DNA of 64,000 nucleotides, from positions 14,886 to 78,885 of the forward strand of contig DATJBZ010000024.1 in assembly GCA_035515075.1 (NCBI GenBank), read 5' to 3'. The notes under the pieces were generated by a model, which worked only from the letters and a program-made list of their open reading frames with translations, made no database searches and was not told the origin of the DNA. Origin of the DNA: Moheibacter sp035515075 (GTDB lineage: Bacteria > Bacteroidota > Bacteroidia > Flavobacteriales > Weeksellaceae). Made by a program: the position numbers and the translations under genes. Of this stretch, positions 51,380-59,461 are shown one piece after another. Position 1 is the first letter of the stretch, and every line of letters begins with the position of its first letter.

Positions 51380-51907
51380 TTAAATGGAAGCGGTATGGTC
51401 GTTTTTATCGAACCATTTTTCTTGAACTTTTAGGGTTTGTTCGATGATGTCACGGACACAACCTTCGCCACCTTTGAACGGAGAAATGTATTCGCTCACT
51501 GCGCGAACATCTGCCACCGCATCATTTGGACAGCAAGACAAACCGACCGTTTGGAGCAATTCAATGTCTGGAACATCATCGCCCATGTACAGGATTTCTT
51601 CTGTTTTTAAATCATAACTATCCAACAAATCTTGGTAGGCCTCCATCTTGTTGTGTACGCCAGTATAAATGTCATAAATGCCCAAATATTTCAAACGCTC
51701 CACTACCATGGCGTCTCTACCGCCGGTGATGATGACGATTTTGAATCCTCTTTTGATTGCCAACTGCATCGCATAGCCATCTTTGGTATGCATGGTTCTG
51801 ACCATTTCGCCACTGGGCATCAAAATCAATTTGCCATCGGTCAATACGCCATCCACATCCAAAATAAAAGTAGTGATATGGTTCAATTTCTGTTTGTAGC
51901 TAATCAT
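51380..51907 (-). CDS. kdsC: KdsC-like HAD phosphatase (3-deoxy-manno-octulosonate-8-phosphate)
   Basis: This 175-residue HAD hydrolase is probably the phosphatase that forms KDO for lipopolysaccharide. The C0-type HAD motifs are present: FILDVDGVLTDG near the N-terminus (nucleophile Asp), VIITGGRD, and MGDDVPDIELLQTVGLSCCPNDA. The cysteine pair and the short cap-less architecture match KdsC-type tetrameric enzymes. A CMP-sialate-type phosphatase is the alternative. It overlaps the DUF2520 gene by eight bases. Confidence 0.88.
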   Translation of the reverse strand: MISYKQKLNHITTFILDVDGVLTDGKLILMPSGEMVRTMHTKDGYAMQLAIKRGFKIVIITGGRDAMVVERLKYLGIYDIYTGVHNKMEAYQDLLDSYDLKTEEILYMGDDVPDIELLQTVGLSCCPNDAVADVRAVSEYISPFKGGEGCVRDIIEQTLKVQEKWFDKNDHTASI

Positions 51908-52667
51908 TTTTGTAGGTTCTTTTGATCGAATTGGTCAACAATTGATACAATTGTTGCCAATGGGAATTGTTTTCTAAGGCGTCCAAATGTTTTTGAATCA
52001 CCAAATCATCGTTTCTGCGTGCAGGTCCAGTTTGTGCATCGTAGGGTTCCATATTTTGAATTTTGGTGGCAGTTTCCTTGATCAACGGTCGCAACACATC
52101 AAATGGAATGTTATTTTCCTCACAAATGTTTTGGCCGATTTGGTACAAATGATTCACGAAATTTGACGTCCAAACGCCTGCCATGTGAATTTTTAGGCGT
52201 TTCGCACTATCAACTCGATGTACTTCATTCGAAATCCTTTTGGCCAATTGCACCAAAGCATCTTCGTCTTCCTTGTTTTCCGCTTCAATGAAAAAAGGAA
52301 TTTCTTCATAGCGCAACATTTTTTTTTGGGTGAAAGTTTGCAAAGGGTAAAACACGCCTTTTCTGTAATTTCCTTTCAATACTTTGGTGTCCAAAGAGCC
52401 CGAAGTATGTACAACCAAGGTGTCTTGGTAAGGAATGTAATGAGACAACTCTTCGACAGCAGCATCTGAAGCAGCGATGATGTACAAATCAGCTTTTTCC
52501 AATTCAGAGATTTTATTGGTAAATTGGATATTGTAATCATTGCCCAATGCTTCCGCTTTGGCCAAAGTACGGTTGAAAATTTGCCGAACATTGACGGTGT
52601 TTTGGACCAAAGCCCGCGTCAAGTGAAAGGCCACATTTCCTGCTCCTATGATAACGACTGATTTCAT
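51900..52667 (-). CDS. Rossmann-like DUF2520 oxidoreductase-like protein
   Basis: This 255-residue protein has an N-terminal NAD(P)-binding fold (VVIIGAGNVAFHLTRAL) resembling pyrroline-5-carboxylate reductase and F420-dependent reductases. The DUF2520 C-terminal helical domain follows (KIHMAGVWTSNFVNHLYQIGQNIC ... MEPYDAQTGPARRNDDLVIQKHLDAL). The start is placed at the ATG at 52667; an in-frame start at 52676 falls in the promoter box. The substrate is unknown. It is the first gene of a unit with kdsC and maf. Confidence 0.9.
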   Translation of the reverse strand: MKSVVIIGAGNVAFHLTRALVQNTVNVRQIFNRTLAKAEALGNDYNIQFTNKISELEKADLYIIAASDAAVEELSHYIPYQDTLVVHTSGSLDTKVLKGNYRKGVFYPLQTFTQKKMLRYEEIPFFIEAENKEDEDALVQLAKRISNEVHRVDSAKRLKIHMAGVWTSNFVNHLYQIGQNICEENNIPFDVLRPLIKETATKIQNMEPYDAQTGPARRNDDLVIQKHLDALENNSHWQQLYQLLTNSIKRTYKND

Positions 52668-52675
52668 AAACAGCA

Positions 52676-52683
52676 CAAATATA
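52676..52683 (-). promoter_or_regulatory. Promoter -7 box TATATTTG for DUF2520-kdsC-maf
   Basis: This is an exact TAnnTTTG match on the minus strand, 8 bases before the ATG. The leader would be very short. Confidence 0.45.
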
Positions 52684-52763
52684 AAAGAATTCGTTTAAAT
52701 CAATTCACTTCTGATTTGATTCAAAGATTAAATGTTGAAATTTCACAGATATTGCTCATTGGA

Positions 52764-52795
52764 TTTGAGTATTTTACCATGAACCTTTATCTTTG
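52764..52795 (+). promoter_or_regulatory. Promoter of mdh
   Basis: TTTG (52764-52767), a 20-base spacer and TATCTTTG (52788-52795) make one of the best matches to the Bacteroidota consensus in the window. The ATG is 34 bases downstream. Confidence 0.7.
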
Positions 52796-52829
52796 TTCTC
52801 ATTATTTTAATTCAAATATAAAAATCTAT

Positions 52830-53756
52830 ATGAAAGTTACAGTTGTTGGCGCAGGCGCAGTAGGCGCAAGTTGTGCTGAATATATTGCGATGAAGAACTT
52901 TGCGGCTGAGGTCGTTTTAGTCGACATCAAAGAAGGTTTTGCAGAAGGAAAAGCCATGGACTTGATGCAAACTGCTTCGTTGAATGGTTTTGATACCAAA
53001 ATTACGGGAAGTACTTCTGATTATGCGAAGACAGCAGGGTCAAGTGTTGCAGTCATCACTTCTGGAATTCCAAGAAAGCCCGGGATGACCAGAGAAGAAT
53101 TGATTGGCATCAATGCTGGAATTGTCAAAGAAGTTACCGAAAATTTGATCAAACACTCTCCAGAAGTCATCATCATCGTGGTTTCTAACCCGATGGATAC
53201 CATGGCTTATTTGGTACACAAAACTTCTGGTTTGCCCAAAGAAAGGATCATTGGAATGGGTGGCGCTTTGGACTCAGCACGTTTCAAATACCGTTTGGCA
53301 GAAGCTTTGGATTGTCCAATTTCTGATGTAGACGGAATGGTGATTGCTGCGCATTCTGATACAGGCATGTTGCCTTTGATGACCAAAGCGACCAGAAATG
53401 GTGTACCTGTGACGGAGTTTTTATCGGAAGAACAACAAAATTATGTATCGGAAGAAACCAAAGTGGGTGGGGCGACTTTGACCAAATTATTGGGGACTTC
53501 AGCTTGGTATGCGCCTGGCGCAGCGGTTTCAAGCATGGTTCAATCCATTGTTTGTGACCAAAGGAAAATGTTTCCATGTTCTTTGTTGTTAGAAGGAGAA
53601 TATGGACAATCAGACATTTGCTTGGGTGTTCCAGCCATCATTGGTAAAAATGGAGTAGAAAAAATTGTAGACATTTCATTGACCGATGCAGAAAAAGAGA
53701 AATTTGCAGCAGCAGCTGAAGCAGTACGCGCAGTGAATGCTGAATTGAAATTGTAA
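52830..53756 (+). CDS. mdh: Malate dehydrogenase
   Basis: This TCA-cycle enzyme interconverts malate and oxaloacetate with NAD. The start is the ATG at 52830 (MKVTVVGAGAVGASCAEY), giving 308 residues. It is of the LDH-like tetrameric type: nucleotide fold GAGAVG, VSNPMDTMAYLVHKTSGLP, the Arg motif GGALDSARFKYRLAEAL, and the catalytic His in VIAAHSDTGMLPL. Upstream open codons to 52716 cross the promoter and are rejected. A terminator follows. Confidence 0.96.
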   Translation: MKVTVVGAGAVGASCAEYIAMKNFAAEVVLVDIKEGFAEGKAMDLMQTASLNGFDTKITGSTSDYAKTAGSSVAVITSGIPRKPGMTREELIGINAGIVKEVTENLIKHSPEVIIIVVSNPMDTMAYLVHKTSGLPKERIIGMGGALDSARFKYRLAEALDCPISDVDGMVIAAHSDTGMLPLMTKATRNGVPVTEFLSEEQQNYVSEETKVGGATLTKLLGTSAWYAPGAAVSSMVQSIVCDQRKMFPCSLLLEGEYGQSDICLGVPAIIGKNGVEKIVDISLTDAEKEKFAAAAEAVRAVNAELKL

Positions 53757-53779
53757 TCGAACAGAAAATAAATATTACT

Positions 53780-53809
53780 ACGGTGGCTGATTTCAGTCAC
53801 CGTTTTTTT
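53780..53809 (+). terminator. Terminator of mdh
   Basis: ACGGTGGCTGA pairs with TCAGTCACCGT (one G-T pair) around a very short loop and is followed by seven Ts. Confidence 0.82.
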
Positions 53810-53834
53810 ATTGGCTTCAATTCGATTTCAATGA

Positions 53835-55049
53835 TTAAATCACTTCCGCTACGACAAAAGTACTTCCACCCACATAGACCAAATCATCTAAATCTGCTCT
53901 GGATTGAGCTGCTGACAAAGCTTTTGCGACTGAGTTGTGGTAACTCGCACACAAATCGAGTCCGATGATTTTTTTCAATTCATCCATGGGCAATTTCCGT
54001 TCTACTTCTGGCGCACAGAAATAATATGTTGCATTTTTCGGAAAAAAACGAAGGATGCTTTCCACGTCTTTGTCGTTCACAAATCCCAAAACCAAATGCA
54101 AGTTTCGGTAATTGGCTTGTTGAATTTGTTTTTGAATTTCAACCAAACCATGGGCGTTGTGTGCAGTATCTGCAACGACCAAAGGTTTTTCACTCAAAAC
54201 TTCCCAACGCCCTCTCAATCCTGTGTTTTTGACGACGTTTTTCAATCCTTCTTCGACAGCTTTTTCTGAAATCTCAAAACCTTGTTTTCTCAATTCATTC
54301 ACCGCTGCCAAAACGGTTTTTCGGTTTTTGATTTGGTAAATACCTTTGAGGTCAGAGGCATAATCAGCAACGGCCAACTCTTCTGCAAAAATCAGTGGTG
54401 CGTGTTTTTCTTTGGCTTTGTTTACAAAAATCGACTGGGTTTCTTTCGTTGTTTCACCAATGATGATGGGGGTGTTTTCTTTGATGATGCCTGCTTTTTC
54501 TTGGGCAATTTGTTCCAAAGTATCGCCCAAAATGGCTTGATGGTCCAAACCAATGTTGGTAATGATGGATAATTTTGGTTGGAGAATGTTGGTCGAATCC
54601 AAACGTCCGCCCAAACCTGTTTCTACTACGGCAATGTCCACTTTTTCTTGTGCGAAATAAGCAAAAGCCATCGCAATGGCGACTTCAAAAAATGAAGCTT
54701 CCAATGTTTGGATCAACTCGAAATGCTGTTCGGTAAAACTTGCCACAAATGCTTTGTTGCAAAGTGCGCCATCAATTCGTATGCGCTCTCTGAAATCTTT
54801 CAAATGGGGCGAAGTCGTCAAACCCGTTTTGTAACCCGCAGTCTGTAAAATCGACGCCAACATATGCGAAGTGCTTCCCTTGCCATTGGTTCCAGCAATG
54901 TGAATCGAAGGAAATTGCTGCTGCGGTTGATTTAATTGATTGCAAAGTTGGACAATGTTGCCCAAATCTGCTCGATAAGCCGAAGCACCACTTTTCTGAA
55001 ACATCGGCAGTTGATGCATCAACCAATCGACAGCTGTTGCGTAATCCAT
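53835..55049 (-). CDS. folC: Folylpolyglutamate / dihydrofolate synthase
   Basis: This bifunctional Mur-ligase-type enzyme adds glutamate to dihydropteroate and folates. The 404-residue protein has the ATP loop IAGTNGKGSTSHML at 53-60 and the folate-binding segment TSPHLKDFRERIRIDG. VETGLGGRLDSTNI with SIITNIGLDHQAILG, and the C-terminal VVADTAHNAHGL, complete the family pattern. It is the last gene of a minus-strand unit hemH-like, glutaminyl cyclase, folC, starting two bases after the cyclase stop. Confidence 0.95.
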   Translation of the reverse strand: MDYATAVDWLMHQLPMFQKSGASAYRADLGNIVQLCNQLNQPQQQFPSIHIAGTNGKGSTSHMLASILQTAGYKTGLTTSPHLKDFRERIRIDGALCNKAFVASFTEQHFELIQTLEASFFEVAIAMAFAYFAQEKVDIAVVETGLGGRLDSTNILQPKLSIITNIGLDHQAILGDTLEQIAQEKAGIIKENTPIIIGETTKETQSIFVNKAKEKHAPLIFAEELAVADYASDLKGIYQIKNRKTVLAAVNELRKQGFEISEKAVEEGLKNVVKNTGLRGRWEVLSEKPLVVADTAHNAHGLVEIQKQIQQANYRNLHLVLGFVNDKDVESILRFFPKNATYYFCAPEVERKLPMDELKKIIGLDLCASYHNSVAKALSAAQSRADLDDLVYVGGSTFVVAEVI

Positions 55050-55051
55050 TT

Positions 55052-56059
55052 TTATGGTAAATTGACTTCGTAAATGTTCTTCCAGTTTTTCCCTGTCACC
55101 AAGATGTTTTTTCCGTACAACGCAATGCCGTTCAGCACATCATCGTCTCCTACCGATTCATCGATTTCTTTGAAATCATAGTATTTCTCAACCGCGCCTG
55201 TCGCTGGATCGATCACCAAAATATAAGGCGTCAACCAAACATTGGCGAAAATTTTCCCATCGATGAATTCCATTTCATTGATGTGCGTATAAATCGAAAC
55301 ATTGCCCGTAACTTGGATTTTTCGGTTGAAAGTCAAGTTTTTATCAAAGAAATAAATGTTTTGTGTGCCATCAGAAATGATCAATTCTTCGCCATTGGAC
55401 GTCAATCCCCAACCTTCTTTTACTTCCGCTGGCATCTCCAAGGTGTCGATCAAATCCAATGTTTTGGCATCATACACCAAAATTTTTCTTTCGCGAAAAG
55501 TCAATTGATAAACTTTCCCATCGATGATTTCAGCGCCTTCTGCAAATAGTTTCGGATCTAAATTTATTTCTTTTTTGAAATTCAAAGCGCCTAAATCATA
55601 GGTCACCAATTTTGATTTTCCATATTGACCAGAACTTTCATAAATCATTTGGTCATGGTAGAAAAAACCTTGGGTAAACAATGAAGTCGCGTGCGGATAT
55701 TGGTTCAGGATTTCAAATTCAACCGGTGTTTCTGGCACAGGATTCAAAACCGCCAAAGTCGTTTTTCCATAAATGCTTTTTCCATCGATGTACACATTCA
55801 GCTCCAATAAATTTGAGCCCAAATGGGTGGTCGGTGCAGTGATTTTCTCATTGTTTTGAATCCTATTTCCGTTGATCAAAATCGAAATTGAATCAATCTT
55901 GTCTTCATTTTCCAAAAAAGTTATGTTCAACGCATCTTCCATGTGCAATGGTTTTTGTTGAAATGCATAAAAATTGGATTGCAAATCCGACAAACTTTTG
56001 ATTTCCTTACCACAAGAAATGACCAACAAAGCCATGCTCGCTATCAGTATTTTTTTCAT
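55052..56059 (-). CDS. Glutaminyl-peptide cyclotransferase lipoprotein
   Basis: This beta-propeller-type glutaminyl cyclase converts N-terminal Gln to pyroglutamate. The 335-residue protein has a lipoprotein signal with Cys16 (LLVISC). After about 100 residues of Ig-like sequence comes the cyclase propeller: YPHATSLFTQGFFYHDQMIYESSGQYGKS, LFAEGAEIIDGKVYQLTFRERKI, GWGLTSNGEELIISDGT, INEMEFIDGKIFANVW, and NGIALYGKNILVTGKNW. T9SS-exported proteins are often pyroglutamylated, so this enzyme may serve the surface proteome. It overlaps the hemH-like gene stop (ATGA). Confidence 0.9.
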   Translation of the reverse strand: MKKILIASMALLVISCGKEIKSLSDLQSNFYAFQQKPLHMEDALNITFLENEDKIDSISILINGNRIQNNEKITAPTTHLGSNLLELNVYIDGKSIYGKTTLAVLNPVPETPVEFEILNQYPHATSLFTQGFFYHDQMIYESSGQYGKSKLVTYDLGALNFKKEINLDPKLFAEGAEIIDGKVYQLTFRERKILVYDAKTLDLIDTLEMPAEVKEGWGLTSNGEELIISDGTQNIYFFDKNLTFNRKIQVTGNVSIYTHINEMEFIDGKIFANVWLTPYILVIDPATGAVEKYYDFKEIDESVGDDDVLNGIALYGKNILVTGKNWKNIYEVNLP

Positions 56060-57051
56060 AATTCATTTTTTATCGATGTCCAACCTTGTATCCATTTGAC
56101 CAAAATTTCGATCCAAGCATCTGCATCATTGAAACATTTGACATAGGTGAATTTTTCTCCGCCGTTTTCCAAAAACAAAGCTTTCCCTTGTTGGTTGATT
56201 TTAACCAAAGTAGCCGCAGAATCGGTCACAGCCCCCGCACAGATCACCAATACTTTTTTGGCATTTTCTTGGGGCAATTGACGCAAATAATCCAATGTAT
56301 CAGGCTTTAAACCCACTTTTTCATGGCCCATTGTGAGAAAACTGTAATCCATCGGTGTACTCAAATTCAATTTTTCTCGCAACAAGTCCGTTGTTTCCAA
56401 ACATTGTTCTTCGTAAGTCTTTAGCTGCAAGTCTTTTTGTGTTTTTGCCCTTTTTTTGACCAATTGATCGTGTGATTTGTTAATATTTGGAAAGGACAAC
56501 AAGACTCGATCATAGGTTTCAGGCGCACTTTGCAGAATGTGATCCGCCAAAGTTTGAATGAAATCTGGATGCTTATAGAACGAATTCAAAAAAGTCAAAT
56601 CCATTTTTTTATGGCTTCGAAATTGAATCTCCTTGACTTTCTCTACTGCGGACCAAGTTGTGCCCATGGTATATTGTGGGTGCAAAGGCACCACGAGGAC
56701 TTCCTTGACGCCTTCATCTGACAAAAGCTGCAAAGCACGATGGATCGAAGGCCTTTTGTAGCGCATGCCCAAAGCCACTGGAACGGTCAATTGTGCAGTC
56801 AGTTTTTGTTGAATTTTTGTTGAATTCCACACCAATGCTGAAGCTTCTTTTTTTGCATTCGTCGCATACATTGCTGTCATTTTCGCCAAAAAATCAGGGG
56901 TCAGTTGGCGTTTCACTTTCCATTTTCTCATCAGAAAGGGCGCATCTGTGACCATGGGATCCATCAAGTATTCTTGCCAAAAAGCTTTGATCTCATCAGA
57001 GCTTTGGTCATTGGGGCCGCCTAAATTAAGCAATAAAACGCCTTTTTTCAT
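56056..57051 (-). CDS. Ferrochelatase-family protein with altered active site
   Basis: This 331-residue protein from the ATG at 57051 (MKKGVLLLNLGGPNDQS) aligns with ferrochelatase (HemH) along its whole length: EYLMDPMVTDAPFLMRK, VPVALGMRYKRPSIHRAL, VVPLHPQYTMGTTWSAVE. It ends with GGEKFTYVKCFNDADAWIEIL. The two key catalytic positions are changed. The S-(F/Y)-H-G-I-P loop that carries the active-site His reads SFPNIN (Pro188). The D-C-L-E-T-L segment that carries the active-site Glu reads DSAATL (Ala280). Heme synthesis by this copy is therefore doubtful. It is the first gene of a unit with glutaminyl cyclase and folC. Confidence 0.82.
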   Translation of the reverse strand: MKKGVLLLNLGGPNDQSSDEIKAFWQEYLMDPMVTDAPFLMRKWKVKRQLTPDFLAKMTAMYATNAKKEASALVWNSTKIQQKLTAQLTVPVALGMRYKRPSIHRALQLLSDEGVKEVLVVPLHPQYTMGTTWSAVEKVKEIQFRSHKKMDLTFLNSFYKHPDFIQTLADHILQSAPETYDRVLLSFPNINKSHDQLVKKRAKTQKDLQLKTYEEQCLETTDLLREKLNLSTPMDYSFLTMGHEKVGLKPDTLDYLRQLPQENAKKVLVICAGAVTDSAATLVKINQQGKALFLENGGEKFTYVKCFNDADAWIEILVKWIQGWTSIKNEL

Positions 57052-57072
57052 GTTGGGAAAGTAAATTCTTGG

Positions 57073-57080
57073 CAAAAATA
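57073..57080 (-). promoter_or_regulatory. Promoter -7 box TATTTTTG for the ferrochelatase-like unit
   Basis: This is an exact TAnnTTTG match on the minus strand, 21 bases before the ATG at 57051. Confidence 0.45.
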
Positions 57081-57186
57081 AGGATATCTTCTCAAAGCTC
57101 GATGAAGTTTCAAAAATGTCTTGATGCTTCGTTTGTATTTTCCGAAATTGACGGTTTTGTTTGGGTGAATTGTACGTTCAGAAGTG

Positions 57187-57194
57187 TATCTTTG
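57187..57194 (+). promoter_or_regulatory. Promoter -7 box TATCTTTG for ruvB
   Basis: This is an exact TAnnTTTG match, with TTTG at 57160-57163 after a 23-base spacer. It lies 17 bases before the ruvB ATG. Confidence 0.55.
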
Positions 57195-57211
57195 TCCTAA
57201 TTATTTTGACC

Positions 57212-58237
57212 ATGTCCAATTTTTTAAATCCAGACCGAGAGCATTTCCCTGAAGAGGAATTGAATATTGAGGAGCAATTTCGTCCCCAAAGTTTCGATGA
57301 TTTTACTGGTCAGGCACACATTCTTGAGAACTTAGGTGTTTTTGTTCAAGCCGCAAAATTGCGGGGAGAAGCGTTGGACCATGTGCTTTTACACGGACCT
57401 CCGGGATTGGGGAAAACCACTTTGGCGCACATTATCGCCAATGAGTTGGGTGTTGGCATTAAAATAACTTCTGGTCCCGTTTTGGACAAACCCGGAGATT
57501 TAGCAGGTTTGCTGACCAATTTAGAGGAAAATGACGTGTTGTTCATCGATGAAATTCACCGAATGTCACCCGTCATTGAAGAATATTTGTATTCGGCGAT
57601 GGAAGATTACAAAATCGACATCATGATCGAATCGGGGCCAAATGCCCGTTCAGTTCAAATTGGATTGAATCCGTTTACGTTGATTGGCGCTACGACCCGT
57701 TCAGGTTTGTTGACTGCGCCTTTGCGCGCAAGATTTGGCATCAATTTTCGATTTGAATATTATGGCCAGGAATTGTTGAGCACGATTGTCCAACGAAGTT
57801 CACGCATTTTAGGTACAGCAATCGTCGAAGATGCGGCCATTGAAATTGCTGGAAGAAGCCGTGGAACACCCAGAATTGCGAATGCGCTCCTGCGCAGGAC
57901 CCGAGACTTTGCCCAAATCAAAGGCAGCGGAAAAATTGATCCAGCCATTGCGAAATTTAGTTTGAAGGCTTTGAAAGTCGATGAAAATGGCTTGGATGAA
58001 ATGGACAATAAAATTTTATCGACCATCATTGAGAAGTTCAAAGGTGGTCCAGTAGGAATTTCAACCATTGCTACCGCCGTAGGTGAAAATACAGGTACTT
58101 TGGAGGAAGTCTATGAACCTTATTTGATCCAAGAAGGCTATTTGATGCGAACGCCAAGAGGCCGTGAAGCGACTGAAAAGGCGTACCGTCATTTGGGGAA
58201 AATTAAACCCAATTCATCCAGCAGTTTGTTTGATTGA
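57212..58237 (+). CDS. ruvB: Holliday junction branch-migration helicase RuvB
   Basis: RuvB is a hexameric AAA+ motor that drives branch migration with RuvA. The ATG at 57212 (MSNFLNPDREHFPEEE) gives 341 residues. Walker A HGPPGLGKTT is at 61-70, Walker B reads DVLFIDEIHRM, the sensor segment is TLIGATTRSGLLTAPLRARFG, and the arginine finger region is RSRGTPRIANALLRRTRDFA. The C-terminal winged helix (GPVGISTIATAVGE) is intact. The open codons upstream to 57161 overlap the promoter. A terminator follows. Confidence 0.97.
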   Translation: MSNFLNPDREHFPEEELNIEEQFRPQSFDDFTGQAHILENLGVFVQAAKLRGEALDHVLLHGPPGLGKTTLAHIIANELGVGIKITSGPVLDKPGDLAGLLTNLEENDVLFIDEIHRMSPVIEEYLYSAMEDYKIDIMIESGPNARSVQIGLNPFTLIGATTRSGLLTAPLRARFGINFRFEYYGQELLSTIVQRSSRILGTAIVEDAAIEIAGRSRGTPRIANALLRRTRDFAQIKGSGKIDPAIAKFSLKALKVDENGLDEMDNKILSTIIEKFKGGPVGISTIATAVGENTGTLEEVYEPYLIQEGYLMRTPRGREATEKAYRHLGKIKPNSSSSLFD

Positions 58238-58253
58238 TTTAAAAATAAAATAC

Positions 58254-58291
58254 AAAAAGCCGTCTCATAGAAATGTTGAGACGGCTTTTTT
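58254..58291. terminator. Bidirectional terminator between ruvB and the B12 operon
   Basis: AAAAAGCCGTCTCA / TGAGACGGCTTTTT is a perfect fourteen-base-pair stem around a nine-base loop with A and T flanks. It ends both ruvB (+) and the cobalamin-uptake operon (minus). Confidence 0.92.
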
Positions 58292-58318
58292 GAGGGTTAA
58301 ATCCGATAAAAGACAATG

Positions 58319-59443
58319 TTATTGGATGATCAATTTTCTGGTTTCCATGCGATCGGTTTCTTGGATGCGCACGATGTAGATCCCTTTTGCCAAATCTTGT
58401 ACGTTGATTCCTCCTTTGGGTTGTTCAATTGATTTGACTATTCTTCCGTTTACATCAAAAATTTCTACTTTCAAGACTTTGTTTGAAGAAAGGAAAAATT
58501 GTTCAGAAGTTGGATTGGGATAAAGGAATGTTTTGGGAGACAAAACTTCGGGGTTGTTTAACTTTTCAGTTTCGTCTGTTGGTGTGATTGGGCGTCTTTT
58601 ACCAAAACTCAAGCCCAACCATTCATGGTCGCTCAATTCGATTGATGTTAGGTCGGAAGCAGTTGTCCAATTCGACAAATCTGTTCCAGTATAGGTTTTC
58701 CAAGGATTGGTTTCACTAGAAAGACCTTGAAAACCAGCCCAACTCAATTCAGTTATTTTACCTTCGTTGATTTCATAAAAGAAACCTGACAATTGTGTTT
58801 GCAAAGTTTCCAATAGGTCTGCCGCTGAAATGGTTTCGTTTTCGTATTGAACGCCAAAAGCAAAAGAATCAAATCCTTCCTCATTTTCGGTCCCGAAATC
58901 CACGACAACTATGCTTTGGTTGTTCCCATCACCAAACCAATTGATGATGTCATCCGAAGTAAACCAAAGTGAGTGATAAGCTGGAATGGGTTGAGCAGGA
59001 TGTTCTGGTGTAGGATTGCTAAAGCCATAGGAAGCGCCATACCATTTTTCGTTGGTCAACACTTCAGAAGTCCCTCCATTCATGTTCATGCCGTCGCTGC
59101 TGTTACCTGACCAAGTGCTCCACCAATCTGGTTCGCCTGCCAATCCGTTATGTGCATTGAAAACAATATCATTTAAAAATGCACCATTGAATCCTGTCTC
59201 ATGTGAAAAATTAGGTTCTGCCGATTCGATTGCCATTAACATATCTGAAACTCTTAAGGTTTCACCTTCATTGAAACGAAAACCCCAAGCATAGGAGCGG
59301 TCGTCTGTTCCGTCTTTGAAATCGACAACCATGTAGGCGGTTTGAGTTCCTTCTCCAACAAAAAATTGGACATCTTGTGCGCTAAATTGAGCCATCAAAA
59401 ATTGGGAGATCAAGAAAGCATTGGCTAATAAAATTTTTTTCAT
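58319..59443 (-). CDS. T9SS-sorted surface protein with two tandem repeats, in the B12 operon
   Basis: I do not recognise a named family. The 374-residue protein has a signal peptide 1-19 (FLMAQ). Two homologous domains follow at about 25-143 and 165-282. Both have a V-V-D-F strand (AYMVVDFKDG, IVVVDFGTE), an aromatic-Gly strand (YAWGFRF, FAFGVQY), a helix (VSDMLMAIES, AADLLETLQT), a W-x-T-(W/Y)-(S/T)-G turn and a closing W-(Y/L)-G-x-S-(Y/F)-G strand. Residues 308-374 are a type A T9SS sorting domain (YPNPTSEQFFL...GIYIVRI). It is the last gene of the riboswitch-controlled BtuB/BtuG-like operon, so a role in B12 capture at the cell surface is inferred. Confidence 0.75.
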   Translation of the reverse strand: MKKILLANAFLISQFLMAQFSAQDVQFFVGEGTQTAYMVVDFKDGTDDRSYAWGFRFNEGETLRVSDMLMAIESAEPNFSHETGFNGAFLNDIVFNAHNGLAGEPDWWSTWSGNSSDGMNMNGGTSEVLTNEKWYGASYGFSNPTPEHPAQPIPAYHSLWFTSDDIINWFGDGNNQSIVVVDFGTENEEGFDSFAFGVQYENETISAADLLETLQTQLSGFFYEINEGKITELSWAGFQGLSSETNPWKTYTGTDLSNWTTASDLTSIELSDHEWLGLSFGKRRPITPTDETEKLNNPEVLSPKTFLYPNPTSEQFFLSSNKVLKVEIFDVNGRIVKSIEQPKGGINVQDLAKGIYIVRIQETDRMETRKLIIQ

Positions 59444-59461
59444 TGTTGTTTGTATAATTGT

